Origin: Labilithrix sp.
Lineage (GTDB): Bacteria > Myxococcota > Polyangia > Polyangiales > Polyangiaceae
Length of the DNA stretch: 22,357 nt
Direction: 5' to 3'
Assembly (NCBI GenBank): GCA_028287035.1
Contig: JAQBQL010000173.1
Location: 1 to 22,357, forward strand
Shown here: positions 22,082 through 22,357 of the stretch, piece by piece
How positions within the stretch are numbered: position 1 is the first letter of the stretch
Layout of the letters: each line of letters starts with the position of its first letter
The notes under the pieces: generated by a model
The model's input: the letters and a program-made list of their open reading frames with translations, nothing else
Databases searched by the model: none
Told to the model about the DNA's origin: nothing
Made by a program: the position numbers and the translations under genes

Positions 22082-22357
22082 ATGAGCCACGCACGTTCAC
22101 CGGCCCTCGCCGAGCTCGGCACGATCGCGCATCTCGCGCTGCCGATCGCGCTCGCGCAGTTCGGGCTGACGCTCTTCGGCCTCGTCGACGTGGCGGTGCT
22201 CGGGCGCGTCTCGGCGGTGGAGCTGGGCGGCGGAGCGATCGGGCGGTCCATCGGGTTCGCCGGGCTCTCCCTCGGCATCGGGGCGGCCGCCGCCCTCGAG
22301 CCGCTCGCGTCGCAGGCGGTCGGCGCCGGCTAGCCCGACGTCGCCTGGCGCGCGCTG
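22082..22357 (+). pseudogene. MATE-family efflux transporter, 5' part, interrupted by in-frame TAG
   Basis: From ATG 22082 (GTG 22064 possible) the frame encodes 83 residues that match the N-terminus of MATE multidrug/sodium antiporters: a helix LALPIALAQFGLTLFGLVDV with the usual LP-x3-AQ opening and the VD-x-A-x-LGR motif (as VDVAVLGR), then a second helix region (IGFAGLSLGIGAAAALEPLASQAVGAG). A TAG follows at 22331-22333 exactly where relatives continue GAGE/D-P-x, and the same frame goes on as PDVAWRAL to the window end, which still looks like MATE sequence. A single G-to-T change (GAG to TAG) explains it. This is either a true nonsense mutation or a sequencing error; the rest of the gene lies beyond the window. 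MATE proteins export cationic drugs and metabolites in exchange for Na+ or H+. Confidence 0.75.

Noticed and set aside
1..22357. CRISPR array, tRNA, rRNA, transposase or phage genes
   Set aside because: None seen: no regularly spaced direct repeats, no cloverleaf or rRNA-like stretch recognised, and no transposase or integrase motif in any plausible frame.

Overview
The window reads as chromosomal DNA of a high-GC delta-type proteobacterium, most likely a myxobacterium (Myxococcota, Polyangia-like). This is inferred from the strong G/C preference at third codon positions, a giant kinase-TPR protein, several lipoproteins of unknown function, and FHA domains fused to metabolic enzymes. No rRNA, tRNA, CRISPR array, insertion sequence or phage gene was seen. 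Genes are densely packed and no gap exceeds about 200 bases.

Left part (1-8262): a lipoprotein gene cut by the left edge (minus), a divergent exported protein of unknown function (plus), a small helical protein (minus) convergent with it, and a 1,841-residue protein (minus) with a degenerate Ser/Thr kinase domain, long TPR arrays and a separate C-terminal domain. A strong hairpin follows that gene. A small double zinc-ribbon protein (minus) ends this block.

Centre (8334-14922, plus): three genes separated by only two bases each, forming what looks like a little-described redox module. They encode (i) a pyridine-nucleotide/FAD oxidoreductase carrying three FHA domains, (ii) a six-cluster iron-sulfur protein with two cyclic-nucleotide-binding-type domains inserted between its two ferredoxin parts, and (iii) a membrane protein fusing a di-heme-b-like transmembrane unit to a five-heme c-type periplasmic part. 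Read together they suggest an electron path NAD(P)H-FAD-[4Fe-4S]-heme b-heme c across the inner membrane, with built-in sensing domains. This is the best candidate for an undescribed system here.

Right part (15073-22357): a delta-60-repeat lipoprotein (minus), then nuoG-nuoH-nuoI (minus), a three-gene fragment of a complex I operon encoding the end of the iron-sulfur chain and the quinone-site membrane subunit. Next come two tandem paralogous genes (minus) that share a short N-terminal motif and a C-terminal domain of about 50 residues. The window ends in the 5' part of a MATE-family transporter (plus), interrupted by an in-frame TAG.
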